The notes beneath the pieces were generated by a model that searched no databases, had not been told where the DNA came from, and saw nothing but the letters and a program-made list of their open reading frames with translations. Below, piece after piece: positions 15,619 through 24,140 of a stretch of 64,000 nucleotides of DNA. Numbering within the stretch: position 1 is the first letter of the stretch; each line of letters starts with the position of its first letter. A program made the translations under genes and the position numbers. The stretch comes from Thioclava nitratireducens (GTDB taxonomy: Bacteria > Pseudomonadota > Alphaproteobacteria > Rhodobacterales > Rhodobacteraceae), in the NCBI RefSeq assembly GCF_001940525.2, contig NZ_CP019437.1:2206501-2270500 (forward strand). The letters are read 5' to 3'.

Positions 15619-18600
15619 ATGGAGCATTTTCTTCTCTCGGGCGCCCCGGAAGGGTTCGACGCCGCCTTGCTGGCCAAGGAACTTGCCAAGGGCAAGTCGG
15701 TCATCCATGTCGCGCGCGACGATCGCCGTCTGGCGGCCATGCGCGGGGCACTTGCGTTCTTTGCGCCCGAGGCGACGGTGCTGGACTTCCCGGCCTGGGA
15801 CTGTCTGCCCTACGACCGCGTCTCGCCCAATGCCGATATCTCCGCCACGCGGATGGCGACGTTGGCCGCGCTGGCTTCGGGGATGCCCGGGCCGTTCGTT
15901 CTGTTGACGACGCTTTCGGCTGCCATGCAGCGCGTGCCCGCGCGCGAGGTTCTGGCGGGCGCGAGCTTCACCGCGCAGGTCGGCAAGCGGATCGACGAGC
16001 AGGCGTTGCGCGAATTCCTCGTCCGGATGGGCTTCTCGCAGGCCTCGACCGTGTCCGAGCCCGGAGATTACGCGATCCGCGGCGGCATCATCGACATCTT
16101 CCCGCCCGGCGAGGGCGGTCCGGTGCGGCTCGATCTGTTCGGCGATGTGCTCGACGACGCGCGTGGCTTCGACCCGGTCAGCCAGCGTACGACCGAGAAA
16201 CTGAAAGGCGTGGAGCTGGCGCCGGTCTCCGAGGTTATCCTCGACGAGGCAGCGATCACGCGCTTCCGGCAGAATTACCGGATCGAATTCGGCTCGGGTG
16301 GTGCGGAAGACCCGCTTTACGAGGCGGTTTCGGCAGGGCGCAAACAGGCGGGGATGGAGCATTGGTTGGGCTTCTTCCATGAAAAGCTCGAGACCATCTT
16401 CGACTATCTGCCCGATGCGTCGGTGATGCTCGACGACCAGATCGCGGCGCAGCAGGAAAGCCGTTGGGAAGGCATCGCGGATCAGTATGACACGCGGCGC
16501 GAAGCGATGACCCGGCGCGACCGGCTGGACTCCGTCTACAAACCCGCGCCGCCGCAGCTTTTGTATTTGAACCCAGAGAGTTGGGAGGCGGTGTTGAAAC
16601 CGCTTCGCGTGCTGCGCCTGCAGGTGATCCCGGCACCGCCCGGACCCGGGATCCTGAATGCGGGCGGGCGCGTCGGGCGCAATTTCGCGCCCGAGCGCAA
16701 GGTGGAAAACGTCAGCCTGTTCAGCGCGTTGAAAGACCATGTTCAAGCGCGTCTGGCCGATGGTCCCGTGGTGATCGCCTCGTGGTCCGAGGGGGCACGT
16801 GAGCGCCTCAAGGGCCTGATGGAAGACGAGGGCGTGATCGGCGCGAAGCTGATCGGATCGGCGCGCGAGATCGGACCGGGGGTGAACCTCACGGTCTGGC
16901 CGCTCGACGAAGGGTTCGAAGCCCCGCGTGACGGCGGCGAGATGACCGTGATCTCGGAACAGGACGTGCTGGGCGAACGGCTCGTCTCGAAGCCGCGGCG
17001 CAAGCGCAAGGCCGAGAACTTCCTGACCGAACACACGACGCTCTCGCCCGGCGATCTGGTCGTCCATGTCGATCACGGGGTGGGCCGTTACAAGGGGCTG
17101 GAGACGGTCACGGCCCTTGGCGCGCCGCATGAATGCGTGCTCTTGGAATATGCGGGCGGGGATCGCCTTTATCTGCCAGTCGAGAATATTGAACTGCTCA
17201 GCCGCTACGGCCATGAGGAGGGCTTGCTCGACAAGCTTGGCGGGGGCGCATGGCAGGCCAAGAAGGCCAAGCTGAAGGAACGCATCCGCCAGATCGCCGA
17301 CAAGCTGATGCGGATCGCGGCAGAGCGTCACCTGCGTCACGCACCCATTCTGGAAGCGCCGCATCACGAGTGGGAAAGCTTCGCCGCGCGCTTCCCCTAT
17401 ACCGAGACCGACGACCAGATGAGCGCGATCGAGGATGTGGTGGACGATCTGAAATCGGGCACGCCGATGGATCGTCTCGTCGTGGGCGATGTGGGCTTCG
17501 GCAAGACCGAGGTCGCGATGCGCGCGGCCTTCGTCGCCGCGCAATCGGGCATGCAGGTCGCGGTGATCGCGCCGACGACGCTGCTTGCGCGCCAGCATTA
17601 CAAGACCTTCGCCGAACGCTTCCGGGGCACCGCGCTGAATGTGAAACCGCTCAGCCGCTTCGTCTCCGCCAAGGAGGCTACGAAGACCCGCGAGGGGCTG
17701 CGCGACGGCACGGTCGATATCGTGATCGGCACCCATGCGGTTCTGGCGAAATCGGTGAAATTCGCCAATCTCGGTCTGCTGGTCATCGACGAGGAGCAGC
17801 ATTTCGGCGTGCAGCACAAAGAGCGCCTGAAAGAGATGCGCTCGGAGATCCACGTGCTGACGCTGACCGCGACGCCGATCCCGCGCACGCTGCAACTCTC
17901 CTTGACCGGGGTGCGCGACCTGTCGATCATCGGCACACCGCCCGTCGACCGACTTGCGATCCGTACCTATGTCTCCGAATTCGACACGGTCACCGTGCGC
18001 GAAGCGCTTCTGCGCGAGCATTACCGGGGCGGGCAGAGCTTCTATGTCGTGCCGCGAATTTCCGATCTTCCCGAAATCGAGGAATTTCTGCAAACCCACG
18101 TGCCGGAGGTGAAATATCTCGTGGCGCATGGGCAGATGGCCGCGGGCGAGTTGGACGACCGGATGAACGCCTTCTACGACGGCAAATACGACGTTCTGCT
18201 GGCGACGACGATTGTCGAAAGTGGCCTCGACATCCCGACCGCGAACACGATGGTAATTCATCGCGCCGACATGTTCGGCCTCAGCCAGCTTTACCAGATA
18301 CGGGGCCGGGTAGGCCGCGCGAAGACACGGGCCTATTGCTACCTGACGACGAAGCCGCGCATGCCGCTGACGCCACAAGCGCAGAAACGGCTGCGTCTGC
18401 TGGGCTCGCTCGACAGCCTCGGGGCCGGGTTCAACCTTGCGAGCCAGGACTTGGACCTGCGCGGCGCGGGCAACCTGCTGGGCGAGGAACAGTCGGGACA
18501 CATCCGCGAGGTGGGTTACGAGCTCTATCAGTCGATGCTGGAAGAGACGATCTCGAAGCTGAAATCGGGCGAATTGACCGAGACGGCGGATGGCGACTGG

Positions 18601-19062
18601 TCGCCGCAGATCAATCTCGGCGTGCCGGTGATGATCCCCGAGAGCTACATCCCCGATCTCGACGTGCGCCTCGGTCTCTATCGTCGCCTGTCGAGCCTGA
18701 CCACCAAGGTCGAGCTGGAAGGGTTCGCCGCCGAGCTGATCGACCGCTTTGGCGAACTGCCGAAAGAGGTCAACACGCTGCTGCTGGTCGTCCGGATCAA
18801 GGCGATGTGCAAACGCGCGATGATCGCCAAGCTCGACGCCGGGCCGAAGGGCGCGACCGTCCAGTTCCACAACGACAAGTTCCCCAACCCGCAGGGGCTC
18901 GTGGAATTCCTGACTGCACAGCGCGATCTGGCCAAGGTAAAGGACAACAAGCTGGTCATTCGCCGCGACTGGAAGAACGACAAGGACAAGATCAAGGGCG
19001 CCTTTGCGATCGCCCGCGATCTGGCCTCGAAGGTTATCGAGGCGAAGAAGACGAAGGCCTGA
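15619..19062 (+). CDS. mfd: Transcription-repair coupling factor Mfd
   Basis: About 1,147 residues, normal for Mfd. It displaces RNA polymerase stalled at DNA lesions and recruits UvrA. Domains in order: UvrB-like N-terminal module (about 1-330), RNA-polymerase interaction domain (about 470-545, PGDLVVHVDHGVGRYKGLE), RecG-like translocase with Walker A GDVGFGKTEVAMRAAF (about 623-638) and DEEQHFGV (about 724-731), the TRG-containing helicase lobe, and the C-terminal inhibitory domain. ATG at 15619 is chosen since relatives begin just before GAPEGFDA; an in-frame TTG at 15583 would add 12 residues. Its last 29 bp overlap the converging methyltransferase gene. Confidence 0.95.
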   Translation: MEHFLLSGAPEGFDAALLAKELAKGKSVIHVARDDRRLAAMRGALAFFAPEATVLDFPAWDCLPYDRVSPNADISATRMATLAALASGMPGPFVLLTTLSAAMQRVPAREVLAGASFTAQVGKRIDEQALREFLVRMGFSQASTVSEPGDYAIRGGIIDIFPPGEGGPVRLDLFGDVLDDARGFDPVSQRTTEKLKGVELAPVSEVILDEAAITRFRQNYRIEFGSGGAEDPLYEAVSAGRKQAGMEHWLGFFHEKLETIFDYLPDASVMLDDQIAAQQESRWEGIADQYDTRREAMTRRDRLDSVYKPAPPQLLYLNPESWEAVLKPLRVLRLQVIPAPPGPGILNAGGRVGRNFAPERKVENVSLFSALKDHVQARLADGPVVIASWSEGARERLKGLMEDEGVIGAKLIGSAREIGPGVNLTVWPLDEGFEAPRDGGEMTVISEQDVLGERLVSKPRRKRKAENFLTEHTTLSPGDLVVHVDHGVGRYKGLETVTALGAPHECVLLEYAGGDRLYLPVENIELLSRYGHEEGLLDKLGGGAWQAKKAKLKERIRQIADKLMRIAAERHLRHAPILEAPHHEWESFAARFPYTETDDQMSAIEDVVDDLKSGTPMDRLVVGDVGFGKTEVAMRAAFVAAQSGMQVAVIAPTTLLARQHYKTFAERFRGTALNVKPLSRFVSAKEATKTREGLRDGTVDIVIGTHAVLAKSVKFANLGLLVIDEEQHFGVQHKERLKEMRSEIHVLTLTATPIPRTLQLSLTGVRDLSIIGTPPVDRLAIRTYVSEFDTVTVREALLREHYRGGQSFYVVPRISDLPEIEEFLQTHVPEVKYLVAHGQMAAGELDDRMNAFYDGKYDVLLATTIVESGLDIPTANTMVIHRADMFGLSQLYQIRGRVGRAKTRAYCYLTTKPRMPLTPQAQKRLRLLGSLDSLGAGFNLASQDLDLRGAGNLLGEEQSGHIREVGYELYQSMLEETISKLKSGELTETADGDWSPQINLGVPVMIPESYIPDLDVRLGLYRRLSSLTTKVELEGFAAELIDRFGELPKEVNTLLLVVRIKAMCKRAMIAKLDAGPKGATVQFHNDKFPNPQGLVEFLTAQRDLAKVKDNKLVIRRDWKNDKDKIKGAFAIARDLASKVIEAKKTKA

Positions 19063-19708
19063 GCGGCTCCGCGCGGAACATCACCTGTCCGCGCGGCAGC
19101 ATCCGGTCGTCGCGGATAAGGCGCCAGCCAGCCGCCTCCGCCATCGCGTAGAGCGCGGCTTCCGAAAGGTGATAGGGCGCGCGGGTCGCGTGGGTGACGA
19201 CGCCGTCGTTCTGTCGGTGGATCGTAGCGCCTTCGGGGGCGAGGAATACCGTCAGTAGCAGGCACTCCAGTTGAGCAAAGCGCCGCAAGCCGTTGAAGCA
19301 ATGTGCAATCGCGTCGCTTTCCAGATGCGGAAAGACACCGAAAGCGATGGCATGGGTGATCGTGTCCGTCACGCCATCAAAACCGAAATCCGCGTCTTCG
19401 ACCAGCTGCATAGGATCGAGCCGGTCGCGCGCCTCCAACTCCGCCGCATAGCCCGCAAGCATCAGTGCGCGCGAGGCATCCGTGGCCCAGTAATGGCCGG
19501 GCTCCAGATAGGGCACCGCCTTGCAGCCCAGCCGCAACGCCCCCGCACCGATATCGAGAAGGACATGATCGGGCCGCAGCCCGTGATCCAGAAGCGCGGC
19601 CATCTGCGCGCGGCCCGTCTCGTCCCAGCGGCCGCCCACGATGTCGCGGTGGCGTCCCTTGGCGAGCGCCTCATCATAGAACCCGGGGCGGGCATAGGGC
19701 GACGACAT
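19034..19708 (-). CDS. Class I SAM-dependent methyltransferase, substrate unknown
   Basis: 224 residues with the Rossmann-type SAM motif HVLLDIGAGALRLGCKAV (about 48-65) and the acidic strand-2 end HYWATDASRALML (about 73-85). A later FGVFPHLE stretch is in the position of motif III. The substrate cannot be inferred. The 3' end overlaps the end of mfd by 29 bp on the opposite strand, so the last ten or so codons of each gene constrain each other. The MFS gene lies 66 bp upstream in the same direction. Confidence 0.8.
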   Translation of the reverse strand: MSSPYARPGFYDEALAKGRHRDIVGGRWDETGRAQMAALLDHGLRPDHVLLDIGAGALRLGCKAVPYLEPGHYWATDASRALMLAGYAAELEARDRLDPMQLVEDADFGFDGVTDTITHAIAFGVFPHLESDAIAHCFNGLRRFAQLECLLLTVFLAPEGATIHRQNDGVVTHATRAPYHLSEAALYAMAEAAGWRLIRDDRMLPRGQVMFRAEPLRPSSSSPR

Positions 19709-19774
19709 CGGTGAGGCTCCGTGACAAGGGCGATGCGCGCATATGTAGCTTTTGCACCTGCGCGTAAAGCCCCG

Positions 19775-20995
19775 TCAGCCGGTTTCCTGCGTCTTGCGGA
19801 TCAGCCACCAGGCGAGGCTCGAGCAGGTCAGCGTCGCGATCACCATCGGCAACGCAGTGCCGTTGAAGGACAGGCCCACCGGGGCTGCGATGATCACCGC
19901 GCCGACGGTCGAAATCGCCGACACGATGGAGGCCGCCATGCCCGCGATATGGCCCATATGTTCCAGCGCCAGCGCGTTGAGATTGCCGAAGGTCAGGCCC
20001 GCCATCGCGAAGACCGAGACGGAGTAGATGAAGATGAACGGGAAACCCGCCGCGCCGTCAGTGAACCCGAGCAGCACCAGCACCAGCATCACCGTCGAGA
20101 TCGCCACCTGGGAGATATAGGTCCCCTTGACGATCTTGCGCATCCCCAGCCGCATCACGTAGCGCGCGTTGAAGATCGTGGCCGAGCCCGCGAGCAGCGC
20201 GCCGATCGCGAACCACATCGGGAAGGTGTCGGTGACGCCATGCGCCGCGTAAAGCTGCTGCGCGGTGGACAGCAGGCCGAACATCTGCCCGAAGCCCAGC
20301 GTCATCGTCACGATATAGAGACGCACATCCGAATGGGTGATCACCTCCAGCGCCGCGGCGCGCAGCTTGGATACGCTCAGCGGTCGGCGATCCTCGGGAG
20401 CGAGCGTTTCGGGTTGGCGGATCATCAGCCAGCTCACGCCGACGCAGCCGAAGACCATGAAGGCCCAGAATACGCCGCGCCAGCCCGCGAGAGCGATCAC
20501 CAGTTGGCCGATCGAGGGGGCGACGGCCGGCACGAGGATGAAGATCATCATGATGAATGAGGTGATCTTCGCCATCTCGCGCCCGGCGAATAGGTCGCGC
20601 ACCAGCGCCATCACCGTGATCCGCGGACCCGATGCGCCGATCCCTTGCAGCACCCGCGCCGCCAGAAGCGCTTCGAGGCTTTGCGCATGGGCGGCGACGA
20701 AGGCACCGACCATGTAGATCGCAATCCCCCCCGCGATGGTCTTGCGCCGCCCCAGCGCATCCGAGATCGGCCCGGCGAACAGCGTGCCCACGCCCATGCC
20801 CAGCACGAAGGCGGTCAGCACCAGCTGCGCACGGTTGACCGCGTCGGGGCTCAACTCTGCCGCGATCTGCGGCAGTGCCGGCAGCATCGCGTCGATCGAG
20901 AAGGCGACCGTCGCGATCAAGGAGGCGAGCATAACCGTCAGTTCGGGCAGCGAAAGGGGCGTGCGCGCCCGGGGCGCGTCAGAGATGTGGGACAT
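19775..20995 (-). CDS. Bcr/CflA-type drug:H+ antiporter (MFS)
   Basis: 406 residues, 12 hydrophobic segments, major facilitator superfamily, drug:H+ antiporter family of the 12-helix kind. Diagnostic stretches: DAMLPALPQIAAELS after helix 1 (about 34-48), FAGPISDALGRRKTIAGG in the loop between helices 2 and 3 (about 73-90), and ARVLQGIGASGPRI in helix 4 (about 113-126). Relatives export bicyclomycin, chloramphenicol or small metabolites. The start at 20995 removes 15 residues that do not look like MFS; there is no strong ribosome binding site. Confidence 0.88.
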   Translation of the reverse strand: MSHISDAPRARTPLSLPELTVMLASLIATVAFSIDAMLPALPQIAAELSPDAVNRAQLVLTAFVLGMGVGTLFAGPISDALGRRKTIAGGIAIYMVGAFVAAHAQSLEALLAARVLQGIGASGPRITVMALVRDLFAGREMAKITSFIMMIFILVPAVAPSIGQLVIALAGWRGVFWAFMVFGCVGVSWLMIRQPETLAPEDRRPLSVSKLRAAALEVITHSDVRLYIVTMTLGFGQMFGLLSTAQQLYAAHGVTDTFPMWFAIGALLAGSATIFNARYVMRLGMRKIVKGTYISQVAISTVMLVLVLLGFTDGAAGFPFIFIYSVSVFAMAGLTFGNLNALALEHMGHIAGMAASIVSAISTVGAVIIAAPVGLSFNGTALPMVIATLTCSSLAWWLIRKTQETG

Positions 20996-21133
20996 TCTGG
21001 GGGACTTTCCGAGAGTCGGATCTATTCGAAGCGCGAGCATAGGGAGCTGCGCCGATTTGGCCAGAGGGCCGGGCGCGCAGCCCCCTGTGCGCTCACGCGA
21101 TAGTGACGGCGGCTGCGACGCCGGACAACTCGG

Positions 21134-21781
21134 TCAGTGCTGGGTCGCGTCGGACGGTGTGCCGGACAGCTCGTCGATGACCTGCAGCCACAGCTCGGTC
21201 GGTTGCGCGCCGCTCACCAGATGAGCATTTGCGACGACGACCGAGGGCACCGCGTTGATCCCACGCTCGCGCGCATGTTGTTCCTTGGCGACGATCGTGT
21301 CGATATCGGCATCCGAAGCCAGAAGCCGCTCCACCAGTCGCGGGTCCATCCGCGCCGCCTCGGCCACTTCACACAGCACGGTCGAGTCGCCGATATTGCG
21401 CCCGTCGCTCCAATGTGCGGCCAGCAGCCCCTCCATCGCCTCTTCCTGCCGCTCTTCCAGCCCCGCCCAATAGAGCAGGCGATGCGCGTTGCGGGTGTTC
21501 GGCTGATGGGTGACGCGCTCGGGGTGGAAATCGTAGCCCTCGGCCTCCGCGATCTCGAGCAGCTGCACATGCATCTTCGCCGCCCCGTCCTGACCGAACT
21601 TCGCCTGCAGGTAATCGGCGCGCGCCATCCCCTCGGGCGGCATGGTCGGGTTCAGCTCGAAGGGCTGCCACGCACGCTGGAACGGGTGGTCGGGGCGTTG
21701 GGCGAGCGCCCGGTCGAGCCGCGCCTTGCCGATGAAGCACCACGGGCAAACGGGATCGGCGAAAATATCGAGCGTGATCAT
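21134..21781 (-). CDS. DsbA-family oxidoreductase (FrnE/2-hydroxychromene-2-carboxylate isomerase-like)
   Basis: 215-residue cytoplasmic thioredoxin-fold protein without a signal peptide. The active site is ADPVCPWCFIGKARLD with CPWC near residues 12-15. The cis-proline loop is GINAVPSVVVANAHLVSGAQ (about 175-194), and a helical insert separates them, as in FrnE-type DsbA proteins. Members act as cytosolic disulfide oxidoreductases or polyketide-modifying enzymes. It overlaps the acyl-CoA synthetase stop by 4 bp (ATGA), so the two are coupled, but no shared pathway is obvious. Confidence 0.87.
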   Translation of the reverse strand: MITLDIFADPVCPWCFIGKARLDRALAQRPDHPFQRAWQPFELNPTMPPEGMARADYLQAKFGQDGAAKMHVQLLEIAEAEGYDFHPERVTHQPNTRNAHRLLYWAGLEERQEEAMEGLLAAHWSDGRNIGDSTVLCEVAEAARMDPRLVERLLASDADIDTIVAKEQHARERGINAVPSVVVANAHLVSGAQPTELWLQVIDELSGTPSDATQH

Positions 21782-23298
21782 GAGGTGACCTCCTGTTGCA
21801 GCATGGTGCGGATTTCCGAGCGCAGCACCTTGCCGTTGCGGTTGCGGGGCAGGGCGGCGATATGGGCGTAAAGGCGCGGCTGCTTGTAGCGTGCAAGCCG
21901 CGCCTCGGCATGGGCGCGCAGCGTCTCTTCCCCGGCGTCGCCGGTATAGGCCAGTGCGATGACGCTTGCATCGACTTTCACCGCGATTTCGACCGCGGCC
22001 ACGTCGCCTGCGCCAGGGCAGTCATGCATGACCTCTTCGACCTCGATCGGCGAGACCCGGAAGCCGCCCGCATTCATCATATCATAGCCGCGTCCGAGAT
22101 AGGTGATCGCACCATCTTCGCCCATCGAGACCGTGTCGCCGGTGACGAACCACGGGCCGATCCGGCGCGCCGCAGTCTCTTCGGGCGCATTCCAATAGCC
22201 CAGATAGAGCCCCGGATCGCTTTCATGGATCGCCAGCTGCCCCGGCTCGCCGCGCGGCACCGGTTGCCCGTCTTCGTCCAGCACGGCGACATGACGGCCC
22301 GCCTGCGGATAGCCGCAGGTGCCGGGCGGCGCGGGATGGTCCGGACTGCTCGAGATGAAGGTCGAGCATTCGGACATGCCGAGCGCCTCATAGACCCTGG
22401 TGCCCGTCGCCGCGATCCAGGCTGCGCGCGTGGGCTCCGGCAGCGCCTCGCCCGCGCTCAGCCCATGGCGTAGCTTCGGCAGCGATAGCGCCTCATGATG
22501 CTTCAGGATTTGCCGGTAGACCCCGGGAGCGGCGGCGAAGATCGTCGCGTCGAAGCGCTTGAGCAGCAGGGGCAGGCTGCGCGGCTCTACCCCGTCCGCC
22601 GGGATCAGTGCGGTGGCCCCTAGTGTCCACGGGTCCATCAGCCCGGTGCCGAGCGTATAGGTCCAGTTGAAGGCGCCTGCATGCATCAGACGGTCGTCGG
22701 GCCCCATGCCATACCAGCCGCGATACATCATCTGCCGCGCCCAGATCGCGCGATGCGCATGCATCACGGCGCGCGCCGAGCCGCCCGTGCCGGAGGTGAA
22801 GATCATATAGGCGAGGCGGTTCGGATCGCCCATTGCGTAGTCGCAGGGGGCGGCGTCCCCGGCCTTGCGCAGAATATCGGCGGGGATTGCGCGCGCCGGA
22901 TGATCGGGCAGGGCTATCCCATCGCCCGCCACGACAGCCGCCGGATCGAGATCGCCCGCCAGTTTGGTAATCTCCGCCTCGGTCAGCTGCGCCGATGTCG
23001 GCACCGGCACCAGCCCGGCTGCGATGGCGCCAACGAAAGCGATGGGAAATTCCGGACCGTTGCCCAGCCGCAGCATCACGCGATCTCCGGGTATCAGCCC
23101 CGCGTCGAGCAACAGCGTTCCCGCACCGCGCACCGCCGCGGTCAGCCGCCCATATGACCAGCGCTGCGCGCCCGAAGGCTTCACGATCTGCATCGCCAGC
23201 TTGTCCGGGGTCGCCGCGCCTGCCGCCAGAACATGCGCGGCCATGTTGAAGGCGCTCGGCGGGGCGGGGATCGGGTCTGTGCGGTAAACTGAATCCAT
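21778..23298 (-). CDS. Acyl-CoA synthetase (adenylate-forming; benzoate-CoA ligase-like)
   Basis: 506-residue ANL-superfamily enzyme that activates a carboxylic acid through an acyl-adenylate and transfers it to CoA. Motifs: the phosphate loop MIFTSGTGGSARAVMHAHRA (about residues 160-180), YEALGMSECSTFISSSP (about 300-316), the hinge region WFVTGDTVSMGEDGAITYLGR with the conserved Asp (about 388-408), and the catalytic lysine in RNRNGKVLRSEI near the C-terminus (about 491). The overall pattern resembles the benzoate/4-hydroxybenzoate-CoA ligase branch more than long-chain ligases, but the substrate is not certain. Confidence 0.85.
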   Translation of the reverse strand: MDSVYRTDPIPAPPSAFNMAAHVLAAGAATPDKLAMQIVKPSGAQRWSYGRLTAAVRGAGTLLLDAGLIPGDRVMLRLGNGPEFPIAFVGAIAAGLVPVPTSAQLTEAEITKLAGDLDPAAVVAGDGIALPDHPARAIPADILRKAGDAAPCDYAMGDPNRLAYMIFTSGTGGSARAVMHAHRAIWARQMMYRGWYGMGPDDRLMHAGAFNWTYTLGTGLMDPWTLGATALIPADGVEPRSLPLLLKRFDATIFAAAPGVYRQILKHHEALSLPKLRHGLSAGEALPEPTRAAWIAATGTRVYEALGMSECSTFISSSPDHPAPPGTCGYPQAGRHVAVLDEDGQPVPRGEPGQLAIHESDPGLYLGYWNAPEETAARRIGPWFVTGDTVSMGEDGAITYLGRGYDMMNAGGFRVSPIEVEEVMHDCPGAGDVAAVEIAVKVDASVIALAYTGDAGEETLRAHAEARLARYKQPRLYAHIAALPRNRNGKVLRSEIRTMLQQEVTS

Positions 23299-23359
23299 GC
23301 CGTCTAGCTAGGACGCGGCGCGCGCCCGAGCAAGCCCGAACGCGCGCCCTTCACTCTGA

Positions 23360-23475
23360 CTTCGCCTTGGCGAAATTATCTTGGGGTGGGACGAGCTGCC
23401 TTCCAATGGAAGGACGCCCCGCCGAACGCCCGGAGCGCAGAGGAAGGGCCACGACGCAGCGGGGGCAGAGCCCCC
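23360..23475. repeat. Intergenic repeat, degenerate copy with GC palindrome
   Basis: In the gap between the acyl-CoA synthetase and the CsbD-like gene lie CTTCGCCTTGGCGAAATTATC plus a G-run from 23360 (compare CTTGGCCGAAATATCCC at 7699), a small perfect hairpin CCTTCCAATGGAAGG (23399-23413), and the palindrome GGGGGCAGAGCCCCC (23461-23475). Order and spacing follow the copies at 1153 and 7699. The rest of the 260-bp gap shows no gene. Confidence 0.65.
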
Positions 23476-23558
23476 TGCAACTTTAACCATGTGCGACCGT
23501 GCGCGGGAGCAAAGCGCCCATGTGACGTGAAGTTTGCGCGCCTATGCGCGGGCTAAGC

Positions 23559-23888
23559 TTACTCGTCCTCTTCCTCGTCGTCGCCGAAGCGCGCGTCGTC
23601 GTCATATTCGTCCTCGCCTTCGGGGACGTATTTCGACGAGGCCGCGATCGAGTGACCGTCATGAGTCGGGTCCATGATCACGTCGGAGGGCAATTCGCCT
23701 CGCATCCAGTCGCGAATTTCGTCGCGCGCGTCGGCGGGCTCCTGTTCGGTCAGCTCGGCGATATAGCGGATGAAGGCTTTCTGATCGCCGTCGATCTCGT
23801 CAAGCTCGGCCTCGTCGGCATCCGGCCACCGATCCACGATAGCCTCGTAAAATGCAGCCCAGTTTTCCTCGATATGGTGCCATTTCAT
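23559..23888 (-). CDS. CsbD-like small acidic protein
   Basis: 109 residues. The first 65 (MKWHHIEENWAAFYEAIVDR, then WPDADEAELDEIDGDQKAF and ADARDEIRDWM) follow the spacing of CsbD-family proteins: W-x-x-IExNW at the start, a D/E-D-L/I-x-x-IxG centre and a terminal DWx. CsbD proteins are small helical stress proteins of unknown mechanism. The C-terminal 40 residues are an unusual highly acidic tail ending in DDEEEDE. Resemblance is at pattern level only, so the call is moderate. It is monocistronic, with a gap to the entericidin gene. Confidence 0.6.
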   Translation of the reverse strand: MKWHHIEENWAAFYEAIVDRWPDADEAELDEIDGDQKAFIRYIAELTEQEPADARDEIRDWMRGELPSDVIMDPTHDGHSIAASSKYVPEGEDEYDDDARFGDDEEEDE

Positions 23889-24020
23889 CGCTTTTGATCC
23901 TTTTCTTCACGGCTCGTGTCGCGGGTGACCCTCATACTGAGAAAGGGACGCGCGCGGGGCTTTGCAAGGCACAAGGCCGAGATAGCTCGCGCGGTTCCAT
24001 ATCGCGTTGAATTCCGGGAG

Positions 24021-24140
24021 TTACCTGAACCAGCCCTGCACCGAACGGGCACCGCCCGAGATGTCGTCGCCCACACCGGCCACCGTGTTGCAGCCCGCCA
24101 TTGCCGCAGCGATCGCTGCCAGAAGGATGAGTTTCTTCAT
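24021..24140 (-). CDS. Entericidin-like micro-lipoprotein
   Basis: A 39-residue protein: a lysine-started signal peptide MKKLILLAAIAAAMAGCNTV with lipobox MAGC, then VAGVGDDISGGARSVQGWFR. This is the entericidin A/B pattern (lipidated Cys, then T-V-x-G-x-G-x-D and an amphipathic helix). Enterobacterial entericidins are small membrane lipoproteins linked to stationary-phase lysis. The ATG overlaps the stop of the upstream peptide-binding protein gene (ATGA, 24137-24140), so translation is coupled. Confidence 0.88.
   Translation of the reverse strand: MKKLILLAAIAAAMAGCNTVAGVGDDISGGARSVQGWFR

Noticed and set aside
15511..18870. A minus-strand open frame of about 1,100 codons opposite mfd
   Set aside because: It is the antisense shadow of a highly conserved gene in GC-rich DNA; its translation is full of Arg/His/Gly low-complexity stretches with no domain logic. 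The same applies to long antisense frames opposite secD (3298-5679), the RTX genes (29496-31811, 31911-33797, 37095-39521) and the penicillin acylase gene (41782-45156).
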